Positions 1 to 13,265 of a stretch of 64,000 nucleotides of DNA are shown here, piece by piece. Made by a program: the position numbers and the translations under genes. Below the pieces are notes generated by a model. That model ran no database searches and was not told where the DNA came from. It saw only the letters and a program-made list of their open reading frames with translations. The DNA comes from Medicago truncatula. Lineage: Eukaryota; Streptophyta; Magnoliopsida; Fabales; Fabaceae. Positions within the stretch are counted from its first letter, which is position 1. Each line of letters starts with the position of its first letter. Location: the NCBI RefSeq assembly GCF_003473485.1, contig NC_053043.1, positions 9,248,001 through 9,312,000 of the forward strand. Reading direction: 5' to 3'.

Positions 1-1770
1 ATACCTTTGTCATAACTCAATTTCAAACAGTACACAACCAACAATAATAATATAGCGAGTTTGATGAAACCATAGTGGCCAAACACACCGCCAATCCAAA
101 CATACACTAGCTCTTGATTCATCGTTAAGGAAGCGCATGATATGTTAAAAATTGTTACCTTACTTCTAGCTGAATATGCCCCTCTAGCAAACATCCCAGA
201 TGGTGTTGTCTCTTCAGGCATCTCATGAGTGTAAGTCTCAGTTTGAGGACTGAAGGTTCCAATCATTTCTTTACTGCTATCAACTGTAACAAACAAACAA
301 GGCTCAACAATGAGACCATAGTTTATGGTTTGACATAAACTATTACCCTGATTGGATAAATAACTTATGAACCGTTTATTGCATAATCACTTATGTATAC
401 GTTTTTTCTACGACAAAAGATAAAATAAGTCAAATATTTTCGCATAAGCTATATCTCAGAGAGCTTAATGAAATTAGCTGAGACCAACTTATGAACATGT
501 CACAAGCAGTTTCAATAAGTGCTCTAAAACAGTCCCGTAAGTGCTTATATCAATAGATAAATTCAAATAAGTGAAGTAAAACAAGCTCTGAGAGATAGAG
601 AGAACGATATGTGTTACCTTTGATACCAGTTTTCCACACAGTGTTGGTGTACTTGAGACCTGAAACAATGTTATGGTTGACCTGGAAAGTGAACATTAAT
701 CTGTATTTGCTACCTTCTTTCAAAGTAAACCACAAACCCTTTGGATTTCCATCTTCTGGTATTGGAAGAACTATATCAGGTCTATCAGCAGCTTTTATTG
801 CAAGGCTCAGAATCTTCACTTCTGGCTCCAGAGTTTCTAAATTTCCCACAAGTTAGGTAAAGTTTCAAAATAAACCAATGGTCAAGTTACAAGACATTGA
901 ACATTGGAATGATTAATGATTCAATTAGTACTTGGAATTCACAAAATGAAATCATGAAACAGATTTTTCTATATATATAAACAACATAATTAAAAGGAAA
1001 AACCAGCAAGACTAGAAGGATATTTGATACATTTGCATATAATGATACAGAAATTACAAATAGAAAAACATTTATAAGACCTTAAATAAAAGATGATGCA
1101 GATTGTTTAATTTCATTTTCTTTTTGTAAAATCCATATCCAAAATGACATTTGTCTGTTTTAGATAATGCTTTAGGACCACAATTCAAAATCTTCAAAGA
1201 ATTCATCATAGTATTAATTGAATTAAAGCTGGTTTTGAATCCAACAAACAATGCAGAAAATGCATACAAAGAATTAACACATATTTCAAAAATGAGAAAC
1301 ATAAGAGAAATAAATAAATTAAGATGACAACAATTAACAAGAACAAAAATAAATTGAAAACCAAAAAAAACAATATAATTTCAAAGAAATTACCTCCAAC
1401 AGCATTGATGTCAACACTTCCAAGAAGCTGTTCCTTCCACCTCCTCAAGCTCTCATCATCCTAATATCACAACAAAAAAATTAAATTTTTTAATTTTAAT
1501 TTCTGAAATTTCAAAGAGAATAAAACAAGAAGAAAGAAACAAAACAAAAACCTTATCCTTTTCAAGTTGTTCCTTTAAGGTACATTGTGGACCCAACTCA
1601 ATCTTCCTATCTTCATCATCATCTTCCTCCTCAGTAGCAGCAACAGAACTCTCACTCATGTATCTGCTATCGTTACCACCACCAGCACCTTCATTATCAC
1701 TTCCTTCAACAACACAAGAACTCTTCTCTTCTTCCTTATCACTTTTCACATTATCATCATCAAGACCCAT
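1..1770 (-). CDS. Rho GDP-dissociation inhibitor (RhoGDI/SCN1-like), 5' part; gene continues past the left edge
   Basis: RhoGDI binds prenylated, GDP-bound ROP/Rho GTPases in the cytosol, takes them off membranes and restricts where they are active. Exons read from splice sites with agreeing phases: 1770-1552, 1460-1394, 836-618 and 283-159; the last exon lies beyond base 1. The protein starts MGLDDDNVKSDKEEE, has an acidic Ser/Glu-rich N-terminal tail (MSESSVAATEEEDDDEDRK), then LGPQCTLKEQLEKDKDDESL, and then the immunoglobulin-like GDI fold with NPKGLWFTLKEGSKYRLMF, YTNTVWKTGIKVD and PEETTPSGMFARG. These match plant RhoGDI closely. The ATG at 1770 is preferred. The frame stays open upstream to about 2025, but that stretch is hydrophobic, Phe-rich and unlike the family, so it is probably 5' UTR. 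The missing end would be the short terminal beta-strand segment. Family call is firm; which paralogue is not known. Confidence 0.93.
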
Positions 1771-2589
1771 CTTTTTCTCAGAATTCAAAACCACTTCTCC
1801 TTCAATGGTTGTACTTAAAGAAATCAACAACAAAAGTAACGACCCATCAACGAAAAAAGGACAAATATGCAAAAACAAAAACGACCCAGTTGGTAGAATC
1901 TTCCAAAGAACAAGAAAAAAGTACCTTGGGTTTGTAACAAAAGAAAAGAAAGAAGAAAAAAAAAGATTGTGTTTTTGATGAAAGAATAGAAAAATGAGAT
2001 AAAGCAGAGGAAGAAAAGATGCCAAGAAGGCAGAGAAGGAAACGGTCGTGTGGTGATCCGAAATAGGGGAGGTTTGAAAGAGAAAATATAGTATCTTATG
2101 AGAGAGAAAGTTTATGAGAGAGAGGTGGAGGAGAGATCGTGAATGTCACTCTCATATTGTTGCAACAAGACCAAGATTCCAGGAAAACTTTTTCTCTTTC
2201 TTATTATGAATTTATTATGATGCACGAAACATATTTATTTGTATAAGCATGACTATAAAAATAGCGATTAAATAAATTCATTTATGACGTATAAATTTAT
2301 AGTTGATAATTTTTTTAACAAGCCGAAATGGAATATAATAGATACCAAAAATGTTTCATCTAACATAAAACGTGCAAAAGAGAAACACTCAAACAATTAC
2401 AATGTTAAGTCATCGGTGGTAAAAACTAAACACCACGATGAAAGAAAAAAGCAAAATAATAACAAGAGAAGAGTACAACACCCATACAAGCTAAAGGGTG
2501 CCCCCACTAGTCATGTTAACTAATAGCGAAAGTGGGCATATTAGATTTCAATCAAAGGAAAGAGTGTCTTTTGACTTTGTTTGCTATGC

Positions 2590-3190
2590 TCTGCGAGTCC
2601 ATAATCTTCTGTTGAAAAACTCTACTATTACGCTCTTCCTAAATAACCCAGATACAAGCTAACCAGATTAATTGAAAAAACGAATGTGAAGAACACGGTA
2701 ACCCCGCAAGGTGCCCGAGCTGATAAAAATGATCTCGAGTTGTGAATGGTGCAACAAAAGAGATGCTTAGCCACTGAAAAACCAAGAACCAGATGCTACA
2801 AAAAGTGTGACAACCGAAGAGTAAATGGTTGGTGGTCTCTTGTGACCCGCAACCACCTACACACACGTTGTCATCAATATCAAGCACATGTCGCTGCATC
2901 AAGTTATCTTTAGTCGGAAGTCGATTACGGAACAGGCGCCACACGAACATAGAAACCTTTAACGGAGCTTTTTTATGCCATACATCAACATATTAACTCC
3001 TATCAGCAGGTGCATCCACCGTCGTGAGGAAATGATATGTACCTTTGACTGTATAGCCATGAATAGGATCAAGAAGCCACCGTCCTTGTCTAGTATGTTA
3101 TCTTGCAAAACAATGTTTTACAAAATAGCAGCACACTCCGCCACACTCTCCTCCTCCCAACCAAGGAGGCAAATGATTTGTAGTGTGTTT
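2590..3190 (-). mobile_element. Degenerate plant LINE ORF2 fragment (reverse-transcriptase zinc-binding region)
   Basis: Read on the minus strand, this stretch encodes the segment that follows the reverse transcriptase in plant non-LTR elements: RWLLDPIHGYTVKGTYHFLT, then WHKKAPLKVSMFVWRLFRNR, LPTKDNLMQRHVL, CVGGCGSQETTNHLLFGC and SIWFLVFQWL. The Cys/His pattern is the zf-RVT domain. It is broken by stops (TAA before YVDVWHKK and another after ECAAIL) and at least one frameshift near 3090. No reverse transcriptase core or poly-A tail is visible, so it is an old internal fragment. Confidence 0.85.
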
Positions 3191-6060
3191 GATAATTTAG
3201 TGGTTAAACTAACTCATAAATATGAAATGACATAAAAAAGACATGTTCAATTAATATTTAATTTTTTGTGAAATTGGGATAAAATATGATGAGTTATAAG
3301 CACGGTACTTGAATTAATTTATGAAAAATGTTATAAGCATAGTAAAAATAAAAAATAAAAAATAAAAATCGGTTAACTAGTCATGTGATTATAAATTTAC
3401 CATTTGAAAGTGAATAAATAAGATATTTTAGGTTCAAACTCTACATAATATTTCTAAGTTAAGTTCACAAGGGCAGTAAAAATAAATATAAATTTATGAA
3501 GACAGTAAAATTAGATTATAAACTTATGAGAAAGTGACAATCAACTAACAAATATTTTCCAGTCAAATAAACTTATTCATAAAAAATGTTTTGTCAAAGA
3601 GATCGTTTTTTTTTTATTTTCAGAAAAGAAAAATTGAGTTATTTGATTTGGATGTATCATACTCACAACTTTAACGTTTGTATGATTTTTATGCGTTTGG
3701 ATAATCTTTTTCTTTTGAGGTGTTAGCCTTTATATTGGAAGTTGTAACTTATTATAATTATAAAGTATCGTCACATTTGTTTCCGTTCTATTTTTTTTTT
3801 AAAGTATTTTGTGTCATATTTCATATGATTCAAGATGGACAGATATTACACACATTTTAAAAAAACTCAAGTTACATTTTGGAATGATTAATATACCTTT
3901 TAATTGATTTTTTTTTAATTTAATTCAAAACTGTTTCATCGCACTTATCGCATAAATAAGTTTATGTATCCATCATCTCCAAATCACGTATTCATCTTTT
4001 AAACTCTGTCAAAGCTAGAAACTTGTATCAATCCTTTTTCGAACGTCGTCATCTCATTCATCTCTTTCTGGTTCACGTATCTTCTTCAATAACAAACACT
4101 TTATTAGTGGTAAATACAACCGTAGATTCTACTAATTGTGTGTTTTCAAGTTTCACGTGGTTGTTAACTGCGACAACATTTTCTTCTTTGATTTTATTGT
4201 TGATTACGTCAATAATTTCTTCTTCTTCTTCAGAGTTCCATTTATTGAAGAGGAAAAAAAAAAAGTAAAATTGATTGAAACATAAGGTAGAAAAATGTGA
4301 AATTGAGAGAAAGATAGTAGTTTAGTTTTTCAACCGATGTAAAATTAGTTTACGTGGTTTATGTAAACTGAGCTTAGATAAATGAATTAAACTCAGTTTA
4401 CGTGCTTACATGTATAAGGAGTTCACGTCCGTCACCTAAATAAGTTGTACACACATAAACTGAATTTATAACAACCTTTCATAGTGAGTAATAGTGCCTC
4501 CGTAAACTTTTAAATTACATTTACCTAAACAGTGAATACATATATTTTTTTTAATAAAAAAAAGCCTCATATTATACTTTTTTTGTCAAGTTATATTATG
4601 TGTTGAGCAGGCCTTCATGCCAACGGTGCAGAGTGGGGACAATTTTTTCCTTCGTTGTCCCTAAATTTGATGGAGTTTGAGTATCTCTGTAACCCCAAAC
4701 CCGTATCCATGAGTTCGAATATCCTAGTCCCACTCCATCCCCGCATGAATTTGGACCGTATTTTGACACTTTTTTTGTTTGTTTGCTAAAAATAAATAAA
4801 AATAAAACTAAACAATATGAGTGTAATTTAACAAGTTTGTTTAAAGGTTTCTAATTAAAGAGAGGTAAACATGTAATTTTGAAATGGGAAAAACCTAAAC
4901 CTAAACCCAATCAATTTGTTTAAGGTTTCTATTTAACATTTTTCAATTTGTGTAAATGTGTCGAAATAATATATTTAGGGTTATGACCATACAAGTGTTT
5001 TTCCTAAAAAAACTCATTTGGGTTGGCATGCTATTGATTTGAGATCTAGGAGTGTGTGGTCTCAGGTTCAATTCTCCTTGGTGTCAATTTGAATGGGCTA
5101 ATTTAATTTCTTAAAATAAAAAATAAAAATTGTTCCTCTTAAACTCAAAATATGATAGTGTTCAACTTAGAGAAGGAGGAGCAAGAGGACATGATTGGTG
5201 TATAATGTATCATATTAATGACTAAAGTTATGTTATGTTTGGATGGAGTTGGAGAAGGATTTCTCACGTCCTAATGTGAAATCAACGAGATCATGCAAAA
5301 TTTGAGAGTTAACCAAATGTGTGGTATTGTAATGATTTATTAGTCGCCTGAACACACACTTTAGTGATGCCTCAAGAACCATACCAATGATACCATACGA
5401 TAAAGCATATATTTGTTTGTGTTAGGATTCCCATTTGCACGGAAGGAATCATGAACCCAACTTGAAATCAAACATTGGAAATCATGAAAAAACTTGTTTT
5501 GACGTTTACAAGTAATGAAACATTCATTCCTCCAATGCGAGGCCTAAGTTGCTGCTTCAATCCTATCATGCAGTGATGCAATTCTTGACGTGATTCCAAA
5601 CAATATCAAAGTATTTCACCTAAGATCGCACCCAAAACTTATAAAAAATTGTAGAAAGAAAAACCAATTGTAATATTGGTATTATTTGGTATTATTATCA
5701 TATCGGGAGTAGGATTGAATTTCAAATTTTTTAGCCAACAATTTTACACCAAAAAGTGAAGTTCTGTTGAAATTTTTTATGCTTAATTATATCATATATA
5801 TGACTACACTAAAACACAGTTGAAGCATGGTAGCAATTTAATAATTTAATGCAAAGATAGAGAAATTGTTCTCCTAATTATTATATAATTCTCAATAATT
5901 TCTATAACAGAGAATATGTATGGGTTTTTGGCCAACTAATCTAGTTTTTATTTTAGATGCTTGCCTTGCATGTTGTGTTTTAATTTAATGCTTGCCTTGC
6001 CTTGCATGTTGTATTTTAGACGAAGAAATTTTGTTCCAGTACTGTTTAGGGACAAAGCTA
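3191..6060. other. Gene-free AT-rich spacer
   Basis: No coding region can be supported here. The stretch holds a possible SINE at 5010-5135 (listed separately) and a short tandem duplication of a TGCTTGCCTTGCATGTTGT unit at about 5959-6018. A relatively GC-rich patch at 4610-4760 (CCCCAAACCCGTATCC, CCCACTCCATCCCCGC) resembles a decayed repeat but could not be assigned. Confidence 0.5.
5010..5135 (+). repeat. Possible tRNA-derived SINE
   Basis: A segment near GGTTGGCATGCTATTGATTT is followed by AGGTTCAATTCTCC, which resembles a polymerase III B box, and then by an A-rich end (TTAAAATAAAAAATAAAAAT). The spacing and A-rich tail suit a short interspersed element. The A box is not convincing and no target duplication was found. 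Confidence 0.35.
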
Positions 6061-7089
6061 GTAACAATGAGAGTAACAAAGTGACTGATATTGTCTCACT
6101 GATTTAAAAAAAGAGTACAAACAGGAACATTGTAGTTGTAGCAAGGATATACCATAGTATTTTGCATGGACTTGGTCATATTGGCTGGCTAATAGGTCAG
6201 TTTTGTGGCAGTGATAGTAAGAAAATGATGGTGAAATTGATATTTTGGTAAAGTATTGTAGAATTACTTTGAAATATGAATAATCCATGGTAGAGATGAG
6301 AATTACAACACAAATTATAAAATTAACTTTCAAATGGAGAAAATAGCAGTTACCTTCACATTACCAAATCACAATTTTATAAAATTCTTCACCAAAAATT
6401 AGTCCGCAAATTCTATGGTACACCCAAATATTTGAGTGTACTGGTAGTTGTTTTTTTTTTGAAGAAAAAGAATTATTTTCTATCATTGATAATTATAGAA
6501 ATTAAATCTTATAACGAAGAAATAAAATTTAATTTTTTTGAATTTTTATTACTCATAACGAAGAATATTGAGTATTTTTAAGAGAAAATGTTAAAAATTT
6601 AACATGATTCTTATAACCAATATGAAATTATGTTTTTTCTTATGAAATAATGTTTTCTACAATATAAACCTTGATAAATAACTCTTTACTTCCTAGAATG
6701 ATCGATAATTTATCAATTTATTGATTAAGAGTATCGGTACATCCCAATTTATGAGGTGTACCGTAAAAGTTCCGCCTACACTTAAATTCCAAAAATTGGT
6801 AAATCCACTCTTAAGCAAAACCAAGTGTCAGTTTAAAGATTACAAGGTTTACTATTCAATTTGGTATTTTGAATTCAATTTACAAAGTCAAAATTTGTGT
6901 AGTCCAATCTTAATTCGATGCATGCATCATTATGTTAGAAAATGTGTGAAATACATTTTACTCTTTACATGAACTTTGGTTTTCTATTTTCTATGGTTTT
7001 ATTTTTTCTCTATTAATAAAATTATTTTTGCATAAAAAAATGTACCTAAAGTTAACAAATGGACCATGGCATGATTCATGACAAGGCTT

Positions 7090-8976
7090 TTATAAAGCTA
7101 GTTTCATGAAGAAGAATAATAAGGCAACCAGAGATATCACAGCAAGCACAATTCTTTTTCCCTTATTCCCATATTCTGATCCTGTTAATGAACTTATCTT
7201 CAAGATCTCTTGGACACTTGCCTTCATTTTCTGCATCAGGGGACACATAAAAAAGGGAGGGAAAAATAGAAAATATACAAAAGCATATATATTCATTCAT
7301 TTTATAACATTATTCATGTTAACAGAAATAGTTGCATACCAGTCTCATGAAGGGTTCCAAGAAGAGCAATGGCTCCATAAACATATCAATATTCCTGAAT
7401 TAGGCACAAAAATGTATGTCATTAAACTGTAAGCAATCTTGATTAGTTGAAAAACCACAATGATTTAAATGTTGTTTTCATCCTTCTATTTTGGGAAAAC
7501 CGCCGTTTTGCTCCCCCTATTTCTAATCATAGAATTTTGGTCCCCCGTTTCATTTGATGACGTACTAATAAATTGTTCATTCTAAACCTTTTGTATCATT
7601 TCAATTGATCTTCTTTTGACTATGTATGTTTGGTCACGACTTAGTTTAAGCCTCTACTTTTGACGACTCAACAATTAAGTTTTCGTTTCTTGTCAGGTCA
7701 CACATTATATTGTCACTTTTTTAAACTCAATGATTAAAATCGTAGATTGGATAAAATTTCAGAAATGGAGGGATCAAAACTAAATTTAAACCAAATTTAA
7801 AAATGTCTTAATTTTGTCTATCAACAAACTTTATTACTGCCTTTCCGCGGTAAGTTTGGCATATGTGGAAGCTGAAACCTTTGCCTAAAGGAATGTGTAT
7901 AGTGTTCCATTCTGCACATGAAAGAAATTTTATAAGATTAAGGATAATTTTGTGCTTAAGTAAATGATTATGTACAGAGAGGAGAGATTATGATTATGAT
8001 TTACCAAATTTCCAATGGACCCCAACATTCATGCCGTCATGAAGAGTGGGTTTCACCACAATTTGAATGTTGTCACCAAATAAACGTATCAAATGAGAAA
8101 AGAATTCCAACACTTGCTGCAATGCAAAAAAGGATGAACCATAAAACAATATGAATTAGATTATGAACCATAAGACAAATTATATTTTTTTTTGTTGATG
8201 ATTGTGAATTGGATAGTTTATGCCACACATATTACGGATGACTAATCTCGGTCGAGAAACCAGACCACTTTAGTGTATTCTTTCCTTCCAACCACGTCTT
8301 TTATATCAATTTAAAGTTTAAACTCATACGATGAGATAGATAAAAATTTAGACCATATAGAATTATGACGGTGTCTATTATTTTGGATATTTGAAAAATT
8401 TAGCCAATACAAAATTACTTTATGTGCTAAAACACAAACTTTTATAGGTAAATTATTGTTGCCACCGTAATTTATGTCACTAACCAGAATGCAAAAATAT
8501 TGTTGTAGAAAGCTAAAAACAAGACAATTATTGTTGAATGAGCTGAAAATAGGAGCAGATACCGTTTTTCCTTGGAAAGCTTGGAAGAATGAGAGGAAAT
8601 TGCACACACATCTACATTCATCTGCAAGTATCTCAGACAATTCTTGTATGTTTTTATTTTTGAAGGCAGAATAAAGTTTCATAACTGCATCTAGGGCTTG
8701 ATCATTATCTTCTCCCACTGGTTCTGAGTTCTTCTTAGAATCAAAAGCAATAAAAGATAACCCTCTCTGCTTTCTAGGATACAAATTTTCATGAATTGAA
8801 GTTTGGCATGAAAATGAAGAAATAGAGTTGTAATGTATATCAACATTTCTATGTAGCTTTCTAGGAAGAGAAATATATTTGCAACAATTATTATTGGTAA
8901 TAGAAAAGGGTAGTGCAGAAAATGACATTATTCTATTATTACATTTTATGGGACCAGTGATAGAAAAGAGAGACAT
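7090..8976 (-). CDS. NTF2-like / SnoaL-like fold protein with N-terminal transit-like peptide and C-terminal membrane segment
   Basis: Five exons with consistent phases: 8976-8563, 8116-8005, 7911-7830, 7394-7340 and 7230-7090, giving 267 aa. Residues 1 to about 70 are Ser/Asn/Lys/Arg-rich and poor in acids (MSLFSITGPIKCNNRIMSFS), like a plastid transit peptide. Residues about 92-215 form the cone-like NTF2/SnoaL fold: ALDAVMKLYSAFKNKNIQEL, a catalytic-pocket-like loop, VLEFFSHLIRLFGDNIQIVV, GVHWKFEWNTIHIPLGKGFS, then MFMEPLLFLEPF. The C terminus ends in a hydrophobic helix, IVLAVISLVALLFFFMKLAL, a likely single membrane anchor. Plants have chloroplast NTF2-family proteins of this size whose biochemical role is unknown, so I assign none. 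A TTG codon upstream at 8991 is in frame, but the ATG at 8976 is the natural start. Confidence 0.85.
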
Positions 8977-9047
8977 TGAAGATGGGACCAAATTTCAAGT
9001 TTTCACCATGGAGGATATGTAAGAAGGAAAATAAATAAGAGAAAAAG

Positions 9048-9058
9048 TGTTATATAGA
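9048..9058 (-). promoter_or_regulatory. Candidate TATA box of the NTF2-like gene
   Basis: On the minus strand CTATATAACAC lies about 75 bp upstream of the ATG at 8976, a usable distance for a plant core promoter with a short 5' leader. The surroundings are AT-rich, so chance occurrence is possible. Confidence 0.4.
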
Positions 9059-9463
9059 TGTAGAGATTAATATGCTTTAATCTTAAGGCAAGGTTGAAGA
9101 ATATTTGATTATATAAAAAAGGATAAAAGCTATTGATCCTTGATTCAACTTCAAAGCTAGGTATTTCCTCACAATGTCCTATAAGTCCAAGATTTCAACC
9201 ATGTGATATATAATCTTTTATTTGATATTTTAATTAATAATTTTTTGAATGAAATGGATTTTTTTTACTCTGTTATCCATCTTATATAACTTTTGACTTA
9301 GTACTCTGTCAAGGATAGAAAAACAATATTAGTGATTATCAATTTTATCTTTTTCCAATTTAAAACTTTCTCTGTTATATTAGTCTATAATTATTTTTAT
9401 ATTAAAAAAATTAGTTGAGTTGAGTGCTAAAAGTTCACAAAGAATAAAGAATAATCACACACT

Positions 9464-11019
9464 TAGAGTATGTTTGGTTTGAAAGAGAAGTTGTGAGAGA
9501 GAAATAGGTAAGAGAGAATGTGGGAAGAGAGAAATAGATGAGAAAGAAGTGTGCTTGCTTTTTATAATCACAAAAATACCCTTAAATGAAAAGCTCAATA
9601 TTTTTTTTTTAGAGGAATATTTTTTTTATTTTGAATTTGATTTCTTTATGAAACTTATTCATTTCTTCAGCATTGCTTTGATTCAACCCAACAAAAACCA
9701 CGTTTTGAGCAACAAAACTACCACTAAGAAATCTGGAAAAACATCACCATCATCATGCAATCGAAATGCCAAATCAGAGTCTACAAAGTAATAAGTTTCA
9801 AACTTTCACCAACTTTACAAAAAAATACATAAAAATATGGTGGCATTTCACATGGGAAAGGTTAATCCTTTCCCACCATGGGAAAGTTGGATTCAATGAT
9901 TAGATTAAGTGAAGAACATATTCTTAACATGCTCTCTCAACACTAGATTTTTCTTCACATTATCTTCCAACAATTTAAAAATTCCAAAAATTAATTTTCA
10001 GAAATTAAAAAAATCGAAAAAAATTCAGATAATTTTTTTTAAATTCTGTAATTCATTTATTGTAAAGTCAATGGGAAAAGAAGAATGTTTTATATAAAAA
10101 TCATGGAAATAGTACAAGTGTGAAAAATGGAAAAAGAGATGGGAGCACTAACACTCTGTTTGGTTGAAGAGAAATGAGGAAGAGAGAAAGAGAGAAGAGA
10201 GAAATAGAGAAGAGATGATACTTTTCTCTTGTTTAGAATGCAGAGAAATAGGGAAGAGAGATTATAAAACTGTAGGGCCCACCACTTTTTATCTTCTCTC
10301 CAAAGTAGGGAAGAAAGGGGAGAGAAAGGTTTCTAGTCTTTGTTATTCCTACTTTGCCCTTGCCTTCAAATGTTACAAAGTTCTCATGGCTTTCAACACC
10401 AATGGTACTTGAACAAAGTAGTGGAAAATGCAGCAAAGCTAATTGAGGTTGTAGGCATGCATTGCTGGTGGAGCAACGTTGATGAAACAAAAGAGAAAAG
10501 TAGAAGTAAAATACAAGTAAATATAATATTTATTTCTGTTTAAAAAAAGTATTTTTAAAATAAACTACATTAACTTCATTGCAAAATTAAATTGAAATAT
10601 GATAAAATTGTCAAAAAAAAAACTTTTTTAGTATAAGGATATTTCGGTCTTTTTAAAAATTAAATACACTTCTTTCTTCTCTATTTCTCTTATTTCTCTC
10701 TTATACCAAACAACCTATCAAATCTACACTATTTCTCATCTCTTTCTCTCTTCCCATACTCTCTCTCATTTATTTCTCTCTTCCCAACTTCTCTTCTAAA
10801 CCAAACACACCATAAAGTAAATTGACTGAAAAGAGCCATTTCTTCTCCCTTTCTTCGCTGGGTTGAGGAGATTGAAAAAAGCAATGAGTCCCACGAATTT
10901 TGTCTCTCTCTCTTCACAACTTCTCTCCTATCCAAACAAGAGAAATAGGTCATCTCTCTTGTATTTCTCTCTTCTCAATTTCTCTCTCACCTATTTCTCT
11001 TTAACCAAACAAAAGCTTA
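9464..11019. mobile_element. AGAGAAA-rich inverted-repeat element (outer element of a nested pair)
   Basis: The left end has TATGTTTGGTTTGAAAGAGA followed by runs of AGAGAGAAATAG. The right end, reverse complemented, reads TTTTGTTTGGTTAAAGAGAA followed by the same purine-rich runs. Such imperfect terminal inverted repeats suggest a non-autonomous DNA element. It is interrupted by a second, related element at about 10153-10812. No transposase is visible and the exact ends and target duplication are not resolved. Confidence 0.5.
10153..10812. mobile_element. Non-autonomous inverted-repeat element, copy 1 (near-identical to 57903-58547)
   Basis: It begins ACTCTGTTTGGTTGAAGAGA and ends TTCTAAACCAAACACACC, so the termini are imperfect inverted repeats around TGTTTGG. 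The internal 640 bp match 57903-58547 almost base for base apart from small indels such as an extra AGAGAAATAGAGAAG. Neither copy has a credible gene. Two near-identical copies 47 kb apart in unrelated flanks show recent mobility. Confidence 0.7.
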
Positions 11020-12869
11020 AAGATAATTCCTTGTAAGATACGAGTTAAGGAGAAGGGCTACCGAAACTCACTCTTACACTTTAGTTTTTATCAGGTAAAC
11101 TTATTTTAATCTTACATTTTTACCACCTTATAATAGGTTTCACATAAAGTTACATGAATTTCATTTAATAAAAAACTAAGCATACTTTTAATGTATCAAA
11201 TTCTCATAAACTAGACAACACTCAAAAAGATTAATATAGTATTTTGAATTTAAGGATGTAAACAAATTATCGTTTTCTTTGTCTCAAACTTGTGTTTGTG
11301 TTTAGGAAAAAAAAAAAAGTGTTAAATACACTCAAATAAAATACTACAATGAACTAAAATGCTAATGTGCATCATGCTTGTGTTTCAAGCTCTAATGGGA
11401 TCGTTTAGCTAATTGGGTTAATTAAATCCTAAATAATTTTTTAAAATTGCTGTTTATATTAAAAGATTTCCTATTACACATCTGAAAATGACCAAAAAAC
11501 CCTTAACAGTAGTTAACTTCCATTCCCAAAAAGAAAAATTAAACAGTAAACTGCAATTGGAAATATTGAAGGTAATTTCTAAGTGTGTGATAGCAGTCTT
11601 TGATGTCTAAAGAATTGATCTAAAATGTTAAGAATTGCACATTATAAGTTCAAATTATATAATCTAAAATGTGTTAAGAATTGATCTTTTAGAGTGTTAA
11701 ACTCATTTCATATTATATTATTCTAAATATTATAAGAATTTTAGATTGTATTTTCCGAATTGTATGTTTACAAATTTTGGACAAAAGAGAACAAATTTTG
11801 GTCATGCGGCCTAAGAATTTACCTTAATTTTATAGGTGAAGCAACTTGTTCCTAAAATTTAGAATATGAAAAATTAATTCCTAAAATTAAAATCAAATTG
11901 TATTAATCAATCCAGTCCCTCTATTATTAATAGAATGAAAACACAGGTTGAAATTCTCTCTATTTTTCAAAAAATAAAAAGGAGGGTTAAGAGGAAAATA
12001 CTAAAAAATTCGACAGTGTTTTTCATCATTTTTATTTTATTTTCAAATCTCTTTGTATTTTTCCTTCTCGCAATGGAGCCTTCAAATTCTTTTGACAAAT
12101 TGAGATGCAAGCTAAGATTGATCGATGAATATATCAAATTGTTCAATATGCTTGAATCATTCCATACATTTTGGACAACTCAATTGTAAAAGAACATAGT
12201 TATAATTTATACGTGGTTGGATTGGAACCAATTATCCGAATTGTTTATACCAAATGAAATAACACAATAACATAATAAAACTTCATTTGTCAACACCAAA
12301 AATTAATTATAAAACTTCACTTGACAGTTGAAGTATTTTTAAGAACATAGATACCACATGACCCTTCCCAACTTTCACAAAGGGACCTTGTTTGTTCCTT
12401 ATTTTGGACACAAAACATACACCCAAATGCATTATCAAACAATAATAAAAGAAATTTCCAAAAAGAAGGATCAAAATGAAAACGATGTTTTCCAAGTGGT
12501 CGTCATTTTCAAAACTAAAGATTGTCTCCTAAAAGCAACTATTTCAATAATTAGTCCCGATCTTGACTTTCAAACTGAACTTATGTAAGATAGAATTTCT
12601 TTCCTGAACCAACGAGTGTCTTTGATTTTCATTGAGCTAGTGAAAAAAGATTAATGAAGATGTATAGTCACAAGAAAATAGTTTTACACTAATATTTGAT
12701 AATTATATTGACAAATAAGTTTATTTTGTTAACTGTCTTTTAATTTTATTGGAAAAATACTCTATTTTTGTTGAAAGTCGATCTAAAACATAGATAATTT
12801 GATAAAATCGTAAAAATAAAAGTGTCTTCCTATGAAACTTATCTTAAAGTTTTGATAGATTCTAAATGA
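11020..12869. other. Gene-free AT-rich spacer
   Basis: Only short chance reading frames with AT-driven composition were seen. No domain, repeat end or RNA gene is recognisable. Confidence 0.5.
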
Positions 12870-13265
12870 AGTTTTACAAATAGCAATAATAGCGTCAAAC
12901 ATGAAATTGTATTGAGTCTTCTAGTTGTGCCTTCCAGCACATTTGCTTGCAATCAAGTTCGATAGACACCTTATATAGACCCATACTGCCTAATCATTTT
13001 ATCGCTTCCTTAAGCTACTTGCCTCCGCTTTGTGGGGTTGTGGTAATCCGAAGAACCAAATTGTTTTTTTGTTTACGAACTCTCTTAGATTTTTTGTAAT
13101 GTTCCATAACACCGTTGTTCCATGAAGGTTATTGCATCTATATTGCACTCGACCTCTCCCATATCCAGTTTGTTCCAATTGTCATGATTATGACTTATCG
13201 TTCTGTTAAAGTTCCTATCTCCTTCTTGCGGTATGCACGTTCGCGGGCTTGCTGCCATTCTAAAA
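12870..13265 (-). mobile_element. LINE RNase H domain relic
   Basis: Minus-strand reading gives VECNIDAITF, then after damage EAIK-stop-LGSMGLYKVSIELDCK. This is the conserved order of the RNase H-like domain that ends plant LINEs (CN.DA.F, then KEAI.W, then a beta strand with ELDCK). The other relics at 37.7 and 45.2 kb share it. Several stops and shifts are present. Confidence 0.65.

Noticed and set aside
1771..2025. In-frame upstream extension of the RhoGDI reading frame
   Set aside because: It is Phe/Leu-rich, unlike any RhoGDI N terminus, and the acidic start at 1770 matches the family.
8311..8562. Exon 1 of the NTF2-like gene reading on to 8311
   Set aside because: A donor at 8562 and an acceptor at 8117 join in phase to conserved fold sequence; the read-through is intron.
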